NCBI RefSeq assembly: GCF_026212465.1
Contig: NC_080053.1
Span: 9,284,815-9,348,814, forward strand
Source: Amaranthus tricolor
Lineage: Eukaryota; Streptophyta; Magnoliopsida; Caryophyllales; Amaranthaceae
Reading direction: 5' to 3'
Length of the DNA: 64,000 bases
Shown here one piece after another: positions 48,073-60,184 of this stretch; position 1 is the stretch's first letter; each line of letters opens with the position of its first letter. The notes beneath the pieces are model-generated. The model searched no databases. It saw only the letters and a list, made by a program, of their open reading frames with translations, and was not told where the DNA came from. The translations under genes were made by a program, and so were the position numbers.

Positions 48073-48625
48073 TTTTTCCCTCCTTTTTTTTTTTAATTTT
48101 TCTTATCTGTTTCCGCTGCACTTGAGCAGAAGGCATTTCAGTGGTTATCGTAGTATACTCCATGGAAGTAATTTTATTTATAAAAATATAACTCGCAACC
48201 GGGTCCCGACCTCGAATTTACGGGCACTCGAAAGATAGGACCCGTCGAGGCGGGTCGATGCGCATACGAACGAATTGTCCGAAAGAGGCGTGCGTCGGTG
48301 CGTTCGTGTAAGCGGAAATTGCACCGGGTCCCGTCGGAAGTCCCCGCGGAAGCGCGCCCGGCATGGATGGCCTCTTGATTTCCAAGTGTTGCGCGGATTT
48401 CTCAAATATTTTGTCGCTTTTTTGTTGCGAGTTCACCTGGCTTTTAAAGCCGGCGGACTCTTTTGTGAATCGGACAATACCGGGAGGGTGAAAAACGGTA
48501 TTCGGGAAGGAGAAGGCTCGAAATAGGGGTCTCGGCTGCGAATTTACGAGCTTTGGAATGCTCTGGTTTTTTTTTTTTTTTTGGGCGGCATTGCGCATGT
48601 AAACAAATTGCTACGGTGAATGAAC

Positions 48626-48744
48626 GGGTGCGATCATACCAGCACTAATGCACCGGATCCCATCAGAACTCCGCAGTTAAGCGTGCTTGGGCGAGAGTAG
48701 TACTAGGATGGGTGACCTCCTGGGAAGTCCTCGTGTTGCACCCC
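48626..48744 (+). rRNA. 5S rRNA, copy 73
   Basis: Consensus gene. Spacer: tract 1 T10, a = A, b = C, tract 2 T17; next copy 672 bp on. Confidence 0.98.
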
Positions 48745-49297
48745 TTTTTCCCTCCTTTTTTTTTTAATTTTTCTTATCTGTTTCCGCTGCACTTGAGCAG
48801 AAGGCATTTCAGTGGTTATCGTAGTATACTCCATGGAAGTAATTTTATTTATAAAAATATAACTCGCAACCGGGTCCCGACCTCGAATTTACGGGCACTC
48901 GAAAGATAGGACCCGTCGAGGCGGGTCGATGCGCATACGAACGAATTGTCCGAAAGAGGCGTGCGTCGGTGCGTTCGTGTAAGCGGAAATTGCACCGGGT
49001 CCCGTCGGAAGTCCCCGCGGAAGCGCGCCCGGCATGGATGGCCTCTTGATTTCCAAGTGTTGCGCGGATTTCTCAAATATTTTGTCGCTTTTTTGTTGCG
49101 AGTTCACCTGGCTTTTAAAGCCGGCGGACTCTTTTGTGAATCGGACAATACCGGGAGGGTGAAAAACGGTATTCGGGAAGGAGAAGGCTCGAAATAGGGG
49201 TCTCGGCTGCGAATTTACGAGCTTTGGAATGCTCTGGTTTTTTTTTTTTTTTTTGGGCGGCATTGCGCATGTAAACAAATTGCTACGGTGAATGAAC

Positions 49298-49416
49298 GGG
49301 TGCGATCATACCAGCACTAATGCACCGGATCCCATCAGAACTCCGCAGTTAAGCGTGCTTGGGCGAGAGTAGTACTAGGATGGGTGACCTCCTGGGAAGT
49401 CCTCGTGTTGCACCCC
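49298..49416 (+). rRNA. 5S rRNA, copy 74
   Basis: Consensus gene. Spacer: tract 1 T9, the shortest plain tract 1 in the window, a = A, b = C, tract 2 T17; next copy 671 bp on. Confidence 0.98.
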
Positions 49417-49968
49417 TTTTTCCCTCCTTTTTTTTTAATTTTTCTTATCTGTTTCCGCTGCACTTGAGCAGAAGGCATTTCAGTGGTTATCGTAGTATAC
49501 TCCATGGAAGTAATTTTATTTATAAAAATATAACTCGCAACCGGGTCCCGACCTCGAATTTACGGGCACTCGAAAGATAGGACCCGTCGAGGCGGGTCGA
49601 TGCGCATACGAACGAATTGTCCGAAAGAGGCGTGCGTCGGTGCGTTCGTGTAAGCGGAAATTGCACCGGGTCCCGTCGGAAGTCCCCGCGGAAGCGCGCC
49701 CGGCATGGATGGCCTCTTGATTTCCAAGTGTTGCGCGGATTTCTCAAATATTTTGTCGCTTTTTTGTTGCGAGTTCACCTGGCTTTTAAAGCCGGCGGAC
49801 TCTTTTGTGAATCGGACAATACCGGGAGGGTGAAAAACGGTATTCGGGAAGGAGAAGGCTCGAAATAGGGGTCTCGGCTGCGAATTTACGAGCTTTGGAA
49901 TGCTCTGGTTTTTTTTTTTTTTTTTGGGCGGCATTGCGCATGTAAACAAATTGCTACGGTGAATGAAC

Positions 49969-50087
49969 GGGTGCGATCATACCAGCACTAATGCACCGGA
50001 TCCCATCAGAACTCCGCAGTTAAGCGTGCTTGGGCGAGAGTAGTACTAGGATGGGTGACCTCCTGGGAAGTCCTCGTGTTGCACCCC
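49969..50087 (+). rRNA. 5S rRNA, copy 75
   Basis: Consensus gene. Spacer: tract 1 T10, a = A, b = T, private T to C at 50401 (CCAAGCGTTGCG), tract 2 T20, the longest in the window; next copy 675 bp on. Confidence 0.98.
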
Positions 50088-50643
50088 TTTTTCCCTCCTT
50101 TTTTTTTTAATTTTTCTTATCTGTTTCCGCTGCACTTGAGCAGAAGGCATTTCAGTGGTTATCGTAGTATACTCCATGGAAGTAATTTTATTTATAAAAA
50201 TATAACTCGCAACCGGGTCCCGACCTCGAATTTACGGGCACTCGAAAGATAGGACCCGTCGAGGCGGGTCGATGCGCATACGAACGAATTGTCCGAAAGA
50301 GGCGTGCGTCGGTGCGTTCGTGTAAGCGGAAATTGCACCGGGTCCCGTCGGAAGTCCCCGCGGAAGCGCGCCCGGCATGGATGGCCTCTTGATTTCCAAG
50401 CGTTGCGCGGATTTCTCAAATATTTTGTCGCTTTTTTGTTGCGAGTTCACCTGGCTTTTAAAGCCGGCGGACTCTTTTGTGAATCGGACAATACCGGGAG
50501 GGTGAAAAACGGTATTTGGGAAGGAGAAGGCTCGAAATAGGGGTCTCGGCTGCGAATTTACGAGCTTTGGAATGCTCTGGTTTTTTTTTTTTTTTTTTTT
50601 GGGCGGCATTGCGCATGTAAACAAATTGCTACGGTGAATGAAC

Positions 50644-50762
50644 GGGTGCGATCATACCAGCACTAATGCACCGGATCCCATCAGAACTCCGCAGTTAAGC
50701 GTGCTTGGGCGAGAGTAGTACTAGGATGGGTGACCTCCTGGGAAGTCCTCGTGTTGCACCCC
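50644..50762 (+). rRNA. 5S rRNA, copy 76
   Basis: Consensus gene. Spacer: tract 1 T10, a = A, b = T, tract 2 T16; next copy 671 bp on. Confidence 0.98.
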
Positions 50763-51314
50763 TTTTTCCCTCCTTTTTTTTTTAATTTTTCTTATCTGTT
50801 TCCGCTGCACTTGAGCAGAAGGCATTTCAGTGGTTATCGTAGTATACTCCATGGAAGTAATTTTATTTATAAAAATATAACTCGCAACCGGGTCCCGACC
50901 TCGAATTTACGGGCACTCGAAAGATAGGACCCGTCGAGGCGGGTCGATGCGCATACGAACGAATTGTCCGAAAGAGGCGTGCGTCGGTGCGTTCGTGTAA
51001 GCGGAAATTGCACCGGGTCCCGTCGGAAGTCCCCGCGGAAGCGCGCCCGGCATGGATGGCCTCTTGATTTCCAAGTGTTGCGCGGATTTCTCAAATATTT
51101 TGTCGCTTTTTTGTTGCGAGTTCACCTGGCTTTTAAAGCCGGCGGACTCTTTTGTGAATCGGACAATACCGGGAGGGTGAAAAACGGTATTTGGGAAGGA
51201 GAAGGCTCGAAATAGGGGTCTCGGCTGCGAATTTACGAGCTTTGGAATGCTCTGGTTTTTTTTTTTTTTTTGGGCGGCATTGCGCATGTAAACAAATTGC
51301 TACGGTGAATGAAC

Positions 51315-51433
51315 GGGTGCGATCATACCAGCACTAATGCACCGGATCCCATCAGAACTCCGCAGTTAAGCGTGCTTGGGCGAGAGTAGTACTAGGATGG
51401 GTGACCTCCTGGGAAGTCCTCGTGTTGCACCCC
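51315..51433 (+). rRNA. 5S rRNA, copy 77
   Basis: Consensus gene. Spacer: tract 1 T11, a = A, b = T, tract 2 T17; next copy 673 bp on. Confidence 0.98.
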
Positions 51434-51987
51434 TTTTTCCCTCCTTTTTTTTTTTAATTTTTCTTATCTGTTTCCGCTGCACTTGAGCAGAAGGCATTTC
51501 AGTGGTTATCGTAGTATACTCCATGGAAGTAATTTTATTTATAAAAATATAACTCGCAACCGGGTCCCGACCTCGAATTTACGGGCACTCGAAAGATAGG
51601 ACCCGTCGAGGCGGGTCGATGCGCATACGAACGAATTGTCCGAAAGAGGCGTGCGTCGGTGCGTTCGTGTAAGCGGAAATTGCACCGGGTCCCGTCGGAA
51701 GTCCCCGCGGAAGCGCGCCCGGCATGGATGGCCTCTTGATTTCCAAGTGTTGCGCGGATTTCTCAAATATTTTGTCGCTTTTTTGTTGCGAGTTCACCTG
51801 GCTTTTAAAGCCGGCGGACTCTTTTGTGAATCGGACAATACCGGGAGGGTGAAAAACGGTATTTGGGAAGGAGAAGGCTCGAAATAGGGGTCTCGGCTGC
51901 GAATTTACGAGCTTTGGAATGCTCTGGTTTTTTTTTTTTTTTTTGGGCGGCATTGCGCATGTAAACAAATTGCTACGGTGAATGAAC

Positions 51988-52106
51988 GGGTGCGATCATA
52001 CCAGCACTAATGCACCGGATCCCATCAGAACTCCGCAGTTAAGCGTGCTTGGGCGAGAGTAGTACTAGGATGGGTGACCTCCTGGGAAGTCCTCGTGTTG
52101 CACCCC
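51988..52106 (+). rRNA. 5S rRNA, copy 78
   Basis: Consensus gene. Spacer: tract 1 T10, a = A, b = T, tract 2 T19; next copy 674 bp on. Confidence 0.98.
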
Positions 52107-52661
52107 TTTTTCCCTCCTTTTTTTTTTAATTTTTCTTATCTGTTTCCGCTGCACTTGAGCAGAAGGCATTTCAGTGGTTATCGTAGTATACTCCATGGAA
52201 GTAATTTTATTTATAAAAATATAACTCGCAACCGGGTCCCGACCTCGAATTTACGGGCACTCGAAAGATAGGACCCGTCGAGGCGGGTCGATGCGCATAC
52301 GAACGAATTGTCCGAAAGAGGCGTGCGTCGGTGCGTTCGTGTAAGCGGAAATTGCACCGGGTCCCGTCGGAAGTCCCCGCGGAAGCGCGCCCGGCATGGA
52401 TGGCCTCTTGATTTCCAAGTGTTGCGCGGATTTCTCAAATATTTTGTCGCTTTTTTGTTGCGAGTTCACCTGGCTTTTAAAGCCGGCGGACTCTTTTGTG
52501 AATCGGACAATACCGGGAGGGTGAAAAACGGTATTTGGGAAGGAGAAGGCTCGAAATAGGGGTCTCGGCTGCGAATTTACGAGCTTTGGAATGCTCTGGT
52601 TTTTTTTTTTTTTTTTTTGGGCGGCATTGCGCATGTAAACAAATTGCTACGGTGAATGAAC

Positions 52662-52780
52662 GGGTGCGATCATACCAGCACTAATGCACCGGATCCCATC
52701 AGAACTCCGCAGTTAAGCGTGCTTGGGCGAGAGTAGTACTAGGATGGGTGACCTCCTGGGAAGTCCTCGTGTTGCACCCC
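52662..52780 (+). rRNA. 5S rRNA, copy 79
   Basis: Consensus gene. Spacer: tract 1 T10, a = A, b = T, tract 2 T17; next copy 672 bp on. Confidence 0.98.
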
Positions 52781-53333
52781 TTTTTCCCTCCTTTTTTTTT
52801 TAATTTTTCTTATCTGTTTCCGCTGCACTTGAGCAGAAGGCATTTCAGTGGTTATCGTAGTATACTCCATGGAAGTAATTTTATTTATAAAAATATAACT
52901 CGCAACCGGGTCCCGACCTCGAATTTACGGGCACTCGAAAGATAGGACCCGTCGAGGCGGGTCGATGCGCATACGAACGAATTGTCCGAAAGAGGCGTGC
53001 GTCGGTGCGTTCGTGTAAGCGGAAATTGCACCGGGTCCCGTCGGAAGTCCCCGCGGAAGCGCGCCCGGCATGGATGGCCTCTTGATTTCCAAGTGTTGCG
53101 CGGATTTCTCAAATATTTTGTCGCTTTTTTGTTGCGAGTTCACCTGGCTTTTAAAGCCGGCGGACTCTTTTGTGAATCGGACAATACCGGGAGGGTGAAA
53201 AACGGTATTTGGGAAGGAGAAGGCTCGAAATAGGGGTCTCGGCTGCGAATTTACGAGCTTTGGAATGCTCTGGTTTTTTTTTTTTTTTTTGGGCGGCATT
53301 GCGCATGTAAACAAATTGCTACGGTGAATGAAC

Positions 53334-53452
53334 GGGTGCGATCATACCAGCACTAATGCACCGGATCCCATCAGAACTCCGCAGTTAAGCGTGCTTGGGC
53401 GAGAGTAGTACTAGGATGGGTGACCTCCTGGGAAGTCCTCGTGTTGCACCCC
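53334..53452 (+). rRNA. 5S rRNA, copy 80
   Basis: Consensus gene. Spacer: tract 1 T11, a = A, b = T, tract 2 T16; next copy 672 bp on. Confidence 0.98.
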
Positions 53453-54005
53453 TTTTTCCCTCCTTTTTTTTTTTAATTTTTCTTATCTGTTTCCGCTGCA
53501 CTTGAGCAGAAGGCATTTCAGTGGTTATCGTAGTATACTCCATGGAAGTAATTTTATTTATAAAAATATAACTCGCAACCGGGTCCCGACCTCGAATTTA
53601 CGGGCACTCGAAAGATAGGACCCGTCGAGGCGGGTCGATGCGCATACGAACGAATTGTCCGAAAGAGGCGTGCGTCGGTGCGTTCGTGTAAGCGGAAATT
53701 GCACCGGGTCCCGTCGGAAGTCCCCGCGGAAGCGCGCCCGGCATGGATGGCCTCTTGATTTCCAAGTGTTGCGCGGATTTCTCAAATATTTTGTCGCTTT
53801 TTTGTTGCGAGTTCACCTGGCTTTTAAAGCCGGCGGACTCTTTTGTGAATCGGACAATACCGGGAGGGTGAAAAACGGTATTTGGGAAGGAGAAGGCTCG
53901 AAATAGGGGTCTCGGCTGCGAATTTACGAGCTTTGGAATGCTCTGGTTTTTTTTTTTTTTTTGGGCGGCATTGCGCATGTAAACAAATTGCTACGGTGAA
54001 TGAAC

Positions 54006-54124
54006 GGGTGCGATCATACCAGCACTAATGCACCGGATCCCATCAGAACTCCGCAGTTAAGCGTGCTTGGGCGAGAGTAGTACTAGGATGGGTGACCTCC
54101 TGGGAAGTCCTCGTGTTGCACCCC
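54006..54124 (+). rRNA. 5S rRNA, copy 81
   Basis: Consensus gene. Spacer: tract 1 T11, a = A, b = C, tract 2 T16; next copy 672 bp on. Confidence 0.98.
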
Positions 54125-54677
54125 TTTTTCCCTCCTTTTTTTTTTTAATTTTTCTTATCTGTTTCCGCTGCACTTGAGCAGAAGGCATTTCAGTGGTTAT
54201 CGTAGTATACTCCATGGAAGTAATTTTATTTATAAAAATATAACTCGCAACCGGGTCCCGACCTCGAATTTACGGGCACTCGAAAGATAGGACCCGTCGA
54301 GGCGGGTCGATGCGCATACGAACGAATTGTCCGAAAGAGGCGTGCGTCGGTGCGTTCGTGTAAGCGGAAATTGCACCGGGTCCCGTCGGAAGTCCCCGCG
54401 GAAGCGCGCCCGGCATGGATGGCCTCTTGATTTCCAAGTGTTGCGCGGATTTCTCAAATATTTTGTCGCTTTTTTGTTGCGAGTTCACCTGGCTTTTAAA
54501 GCCGGCGGACTCTTTTGTGAATCGGACAATACCGGGAGGGTGAAAAACGGTATTCGGGAAGGAGAAGGCTCGAAATAGGGGTCTCGGCTGCGAATTTACG
54601 AGCTTTGGAATGCTCTGGTTTTTTTTTTTTTTTTGGGCGGCATTGCGCATGTAAACAAATTGCTACGGTGAATGAAC

Positions 54678-54796
54678 GGGTGCGATCATACCAGCACTAA
54701 TGCACCGGATCCCATCAGAACTCCGCAGTTAAGCGTGCTTGGGCGAGAGTAGTACTAGGATGGGTGACCTCCTGGGAAGTCCTCGTGTTGCACCCC
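54678..54796 (+). rRNA. 5S rRNA, copy 82
   Basis: Consensus gene. Spacer: tract 1 T11, a = A, b = C, tract 2 T19; next copy 675 bp on. Confidence 0.98.
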
Positions 54797-55352
54797 TTTT
54801 TCCCTCCTTTTTTTTTTTAATTTTTCTTATCTGTTTCCGCTGCACTTGAGCAGAAGGCATTTCAGTGGTTATCGTAGTATACTCCATGGAAGTAATTTTA
54901 TTTATAAAAATATAACTCGCAACCGGGTCCCGACCTCGAATTTACGGGCACTCGAAAGATAGGACCCGTCGAGGCGGGTCGATGCGCATACGAACGAATT
55001 GTCCGAAAGAGGCGTGCGTCGGTGCGTTCGTGTAAGCGGAAATTGCACCGGGTCCCGTCGGAAGTCCCCGCGGAAGCGCGCCCGGCATGGATGGCCTCTT
55101 GATTTCCAAGTGTTGCGCGGATTTCTCAAATATTTTGTCGCTTTTTTGTTGCGAGTTCACCTGGCTTTTAAAGCCGGCGGACTCTTTTGTGAATCGGACA
55201 ATACCGGGAGGGTGAAAAACGGTATTCGGGAAGGAGAAGGCTCGAAATAGGGGTCTCGGCTGCGAATTTACGAGCTTTGGAATGCTCTGGTTTTTTTTTT
55301 TTTTTTTTTGGGCGGCATTGCGCATGTAAACAAATTGCTACGGTGAATGAAC

Positions 55353-55471
55353 GGGTGCGATCATACCAGCACTAATGCACCGGATCCCATCAGAACTCCG
55401 CAGTTAAGCGTGCTTGGGCGAGAGTAGTACTAGGATGGGTGACCTCCTGGGAAGTCCTCGTGTTGCACCCC
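55353..55471 (+). rRNA. 5S rRNA, copy 83
   Basis: Consensus gene. Spacer: first with form v (T9 then ATATTTTCC at 55492-55500), a = A, b = C, tract 2 T19; next copy 674 bp on. Confidence 0.98.
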
Positions 55472-56026
55472 TTTTTCCCTCCTTTTTTTTTATATTTTCC
55501 TTATCTGTTTCCGCTGCACTTGAGCAGAAGGCATTTCAGTGGTTATCGTAGTATACTCCATGGAAGTAATTTTATTTATAAAAATATAACTCGCAACCGG
55601 GTCCCGACCTCGAATTTACGGGCACTCGAAAGATAGGACCCGTCGAGGCGGGTCGATGCGCATACGAACGAATTGTCCGAAAGAGGCGTGCGTCGGTGCG
55701 TTCGTGTAAGCGGAAATTGCACCGGGTCCCGTCGGAAGTCCCCGCGGAAGCGCGCCCGGCATGGATGGCCTCTTGATTTCCAAGTGTTGCGCGGATTTCT
55801 CAAATATTTTGTCGCTTTTTTGTTGCGAGTTCACCTGGCTTTTAAAGCCGGCGGACTCTTTTGTGAATCGGACAATACCGGGAGGGTGAAAAACGGTATT
55901 CGGGAAGGAGAAGGCTCGAAATAGGGGTCTCGGCTGCGAATTTACGAGCTTTGGAATGCTCTGGTTTTTTTTTTTTTTTTTTTGGGCGGCATTGCGCATG
56001 TAAACAAATTGCTACGGTGAATGAAC

Positions 56027-56145
56027 GGGTGCGATCATACCAGCACTAATGCACCGGATCCCATCAGAACTCCGCAGTGAAGCGTGCTTGGGCGAGAGTA
56101 GTACTAGGATGGGTGACCTCCTGGGAAGTCCTCGTGTTGCACCCC
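56027..56145 (+). rRNA. 5S rRNA, copy 84, variant T53G
   Basis: T to G at gene position 53 (base 56079) changes box A from AGTTAAGC to AGTGAAGC. In the folded RNA the base lies in loop B next to helix III, so both promoter and product are touched. The rest of the gene and the T5 terminator are intact. The same change is in copies 87 and 93, so it is an inherited variant spread by duplication and not a single sequencing error. Whether it is transcribed cannot be told from sequence. Spacer: form v, a = A, b = C, tract 2 T17; next copy 672 bp on. Confidence 0.97.
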
Positions 56146-56698
56146 TTTTTCCCTCCTTTTTTTTTATATTTTCCTTATCTGTTTCCGCTGCACTTGAGCA
56201 GAAGGCATTTCAGTGGTTATCGTAGTATACTCCATGGAAGTAATTTTATTTATAAAAATATAACTCGCAACCGGGTCCCGACCTCGAATTTACGGGCACT
56301 CGAAAGATAGGACCCGTCGAGGCGGGTCGATGCGCATACGAACGAATTGTCCGAAAGAGGCGTGCGTCGGTGCGTTCGTGTAAGCGGAAATTGCACCGGG
56401 TCCCGTCGGAAGTCCCCGCGGAAGCGCGCCCGGCATGGATGGCCTCTTGATTTCCAAGTGTTGCGCGGATTTCTCAAATATTTTGTCGCTTTTTTGTTGC
56501 GAGTTCACCTGGCTTTTAAAGCCGGCGGACTCTTTTGTGAATCGGACAATACCGGGAGGGTGAAAAACGGTATTCGGGAAGGAGAAGGCTCGAAATAGGG
56601 GTCTCGGCTGCGAATTTACGAGCTTTGGAATGCTCTGGTTTTTTTTTTTTTTTTTGGGCGGCATTGCGCATGTAAACAAATTGCTACGGTGAATGAAC

Positions 56699-56817
56699 GG
56701 GTGCGATCATACCAGCACTAATGCACCGGATCCCATCAGAACTCCGCAGTTAAGCGTGCTTGGGCGAGAGTAGTACTAGGATGGGTGACCTCCTGGGAAG
56801 TCCTCGTGTTGCACCCC
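56699..56817 (+). rRNA. 5S rRNA, copy 85
   Basis: Consensus gene. Spacer: tract 1 T11, a = A, b = C, tract 2 T19; next copy 675 bp on. Confidence 0.98.
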
Positions 56818-57373
56818 TTTTTCCCTCCTTTTTTTTTTTAATTTTTCTTATCTGTTTCCGCTGCACTTGAGCAGAAGGCATTTCAGTGGTTATCGTAGTA
56901 TACTCCATGGAAGTAATTTTATTTATAAAAATATAACTCGCAACCGGGTCCCGACCTCGAATTTACGGGCACTCGAAAGATAGGACCCGTCGAGGCGGGT
57001 CGATGCGCATACGAACGAATTGTCCGAAAGAGGCGTGCGTCGGTGCGTTCGTGTAAGCGGAAATTGCACCGGGTCCCGTCGGAAGTCCCCGCGGAAGCGC
57101 GCCCGGCATGGATGGCCTCTTGATTTCCAAGTGTTGCGCGGATTTCTCAAATATTTTGTCGCTTTTTTGTTGCGAGTTCACCTGGCTTTTAAAGCCGGCG
57201 GACTCTTTTGTGAATCGGACAATACCGGGAGGGTGAAAAACGGTATTCGGGAAGGAGAAGGCTCGAAATAGGGGTCTCGGCTGCGAATTTACGAGCTTTG
57301 GAATGCTCTGGTTTTTTTTTTTTTTTTTTTGGGCGGCATTGCGCATGTAAACAAATTGCTACGGTGAATGAAC

Positions 57374-57492
57374 GGGTGCGATCATACCAGCACTAATGCA
57401 CCGGATCCCATCAGAACTCCGCAGTTAAGCGTGCTTGGGCGAGAGTAGTACTAGGATGGGTGACCTCCTGGGAAGTCCTCGTGTTGCACCCC
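57374..57492 (+). rRNA. 5S rRNA, copy 86
   Basis: Consensus gene. Spacer: form v, a = A, b = C, tract 2 T19; next copy 674 bp on. Counterpart of copy 92 in the 4,040-bp repeat. Confidence 0.98.
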
Positions 57493-58047
57493 TTTTTCCC
57501 TCCTTTTTTTTTATATTTTCCTTATCTGTTTCCGCTGCACTTGAGCAGAAGGCATTTCAGTGGTTATCGTAGTATACTCCATGGAAGTAATTTTATTTAT
57601 AAAAATATAACTCGCAACCGGGTCCCGACCTCGAATTTACGGGCACTCGAAAGATAGGACCCGTCGAGGCGGGTCGATGCGCATACGAACGAATTGTCCG
57701 AAAGAGGCGTGCGTCGGTGCGTTCGTGTAAGCGGAAATTGCACCGGGTCCCGTCGGAAGTCCCCGCGGAAGCGCGCCCGGCATGGATGGCCTCTTGATTT
57801 CCAAGTGTTGCGCGGATTTCTCAAATATTTTGTCGCTTTTTTGTTGCGAGTTCACCTGGCTTTTAAAGCCGGCGGACTCTTTTGTGAATCGGACAATACC
57901 GGGAGGGTGAAAAACGGTATTCGGGAAGGAGAAGGCTCGAAATAGGGGTCTCGGCTGCGAATTTACGAGCTTTGGAATGCTCTGGTTTTTTTTTTTTTTT
58001 TTTTGGGCGGCATTGCGCATGTAAACAAATTGCTACGGTGAATGAAC

Positions 58048-58166
58048 GGGTGCGATCATACCAGCACTAATGCACCGGATCCCATCAGAACTCCGCAGTG
58101 AAGCGTGCTTGGGCGAGAGTAGTACTAGGATGGGTGACCTCCTGGGAAGTCCTCGTGTTGCACCCC
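58048..58166 (+). rRNA. 5S rRNA, copy 87, variant T53G
   Basis: Carries the box A change T53G (base 58100), as in copies 84 and 93. Spacer: form v but b = T and tract 2 T16, a combination found only here and after copy 93; next copy 671 bp on. Confidence 0.97.
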
Positions 58167-58718
58167 TTTTTCCCTCCTTTTTTTTTATATTTTCCTTATC
58201 TGTTTCCGCTGCACTTGAGCAGAAGGCATTTCAGTGGTTATCGTAGTATACTCCATGGAAGTAATTTTATTTATAAAAATATAACTCGCAACCGGGTCCC
58301 GACCTCGAATTTACGGGCACTCGAAAGATAGGACCCGTCGAGGCGGGTCGATGCGCATACGAACGAATTGTCCGAAAGAGGCGTGCGTCGGTGCGTTCGT
58401 GTAAGCGGAAATTGCACCGGGTCCCGTCGGAAGTCCCCGCGGAAGCGCGCCCGGCATGGATGGCCTCTTGATTTCCAAGTGTTGCGCGGATTTCTCAAAT
58501 ATTTTGTCGCTTTTTTGTTGCGAGTTCACCTGGCTTTTAAAGCCGGCGGACTCTTTTGTGAATCGGACAATACCGGGAGGGTGAAAAACGGTATTTGGGA
58601 AGGAGAAGGCTCGAAATAGGGGTCTCGGCTGCGAATTTACGAGCTTTGGAATGCTCTGGTTTTTTTTTTTTTTTTGGGCGGCATTGCGCATGTAAACAAA
58701 TTGCTACGGTGAATGAAC

Positions 58719-58837
58719 GGGTGCGATCATACCAGCACTAATGCACCGGATCCCATCAGAACTCCGCAGTTAAGCGTGCTTGGGCGAGAGTAGTACTAGG
58801 ATGGGTGACCTCCTGGGAAGTCCTCGTGTTGCACCCC
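58719..58837 (+). rRNA. 5S rRNA, copy 88
   Basis: Consensus gene. Spacer: tract 1 T11, a = A, b = C, tract 2 T18; next copy 674 bp on. Confidence 0.98.
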
Positions 58838-59392
58838 TTTTTCCCTCCTTTTTTTTTTTAATTTTTCTTATCTGTTTCCGCTGCACTTGAGCAGAAGGCA
58901 TTTCAGTGGTTATCGTAGTATACTCCATGGAAGTAATTTTATTTATAAAAATATAACTCGCAACCGGGTCCCGACCTCGAATTTACGGGCACTCGAAAGA
59001 TAGGACCCGTCGAGGCGGGTCGATGCGCATACGAACGAATTGTCCGAAAGAGGCGTGCGTCGGTGCGTTCGTGTAAGCGGAAATTGCACCGGGTCCCGTC
59101 GGAAGTCCCCGCGGAAGCGCGCCCGGCATGGATGGCCTCTTGATTTCCAAGTGTTGCGCGGATTTCTCAAATATTTTGTCGCTTTTTTGTTGCGAGTTCA
59201 CCTGGCTTTTAAAGCCGGCGGACTCTTTTGTGAATCGGACAATACCGGGAGGGTGAAAAACGGTATTCGGGAAGGAGAAGGCTCGAAATAGGGGTCTCGG
59301 CTGCGAATTTACGAGCTTTGGAATGCTCTGGTTTTTTTTTTTTTTTTTTGGGCGGCATTGCGCATGTAAACAAATTGCTACGGTGAATGAAC

Positions 59393-59511
59393 GGGTGCGA
59401 TCATACCAGCACTAATGCACCGGATCCCATCAGAACTCCGCAGTTAAGCGTGCTTGGGCGAGAGTAGTACTAGGATGGGTGACCTCCTGGGAAGTCCTCG
59501 TGTTGCACCCC
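59393..59511 (+). rRNA. 5S rRNA, copy 89
   Basis: Consensus gene. Spacer: form v, a = A, b = C, tract 2 T18; next copy 673 bp on. Confidence 0.98.
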
Positions 59512-60065
59512 TTTTTCCCTCCTTTTTTTTTATATTTTCCTTATCTGTTTCCGCTGCACTTGAGCAGAAGGCATTTCAGTGGTTATCGTAGTATACTCCA
59601 TGGAAGTAATTTTATTTATAAAAATATAACTCGCAACCGGGTCCCGACCTCGAATTTACGGGCACTCGAAAGATAGGACCCGTCGAGGCGGGTCGATGCG
59701 CATACGAACGAATTGTCCGAAAGAGGCGTGCGTCGGTGCGTTCGTGTAAGCGGAAATTGCACCGGGTCCCGTCGGAAGTCCCCGCGGAAGCGCGCCCGGC
59801 ATGGATGGCCTCTTGATTTCCAAGTGTTGCGCGGATTTCTCAAATATTTTGTCGCTTTTTTGTTGCGAGTTCACCTGGCTTTTAAAGCCGGCGGACTCTT
59901 TTGTGAATCGGACAATACCGGGAGGGTGAAAAACGGTATTCGGGAAGGAGAAGGCTCGAAATAGGGGTCTCGGCTGCGAATTTACGAGCTTTGGAATGCT
60001 CTGGTTTTTTTTTTTTTTTTTTGGGCGGCATTGCGCATGTAAACAAATTGCTACGGTGAATGAAC

Positions 60066-60184
60066 GGGTGCGATCATACCAGCACTAATGCACCGGATCC
60101 CATCAGAACTCCGCAGTTAAGCGTGCTTGGGCGAGAGTAGTACTAGGATGGGTGACCTCCTGGGAAGTCCTCGTGTTGCACCCC
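60066..60184 (+). rRNA. 5S rRNA, copy 90
   Basis: Consensus gene. Spacer: tract 1 T11, a = A, b = C, tract 2 T18; next copy 674 bp on. Confidence 0.98.

Larger units (their letters stand above)
15485..49845 (+). repeat. Mosaic part of the array (spacers 23-74)
   Basis: In this part T-type spacers (b = T) and a-variant spacers (a = T) are scattered among the C-type. The a-variant is found after copies 23, 25, 27, 30, 33, 36, 38, 39, 52, 54, 56, 58, 62, 64 and 69. The T-type is found after 24, 26, 35, 37, 45, 46, 51, 57, 61, 63, 68 and 69. Outside this part the a-variant is absent and b is the same over long runs. Limits are the first a-variant base and the last site b before the T-type run that starts at copy 75. 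Confidence 0.85.
57374..59960 (+). repeat. Higher-order block, left copy (copies 86-89 and spacers)
   Basis: Copies 86, 87, 88 and 89 have the same gene variants, spacer forms and tract lengths as copies 92-95, and each start is exactly 4,040 bp (six units) from its counterpart. The spacers before copies 86 and 92 also agree except for one T in tract 2. The right edge given is where the counterpart meets the window end. Confidence 0.85.
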
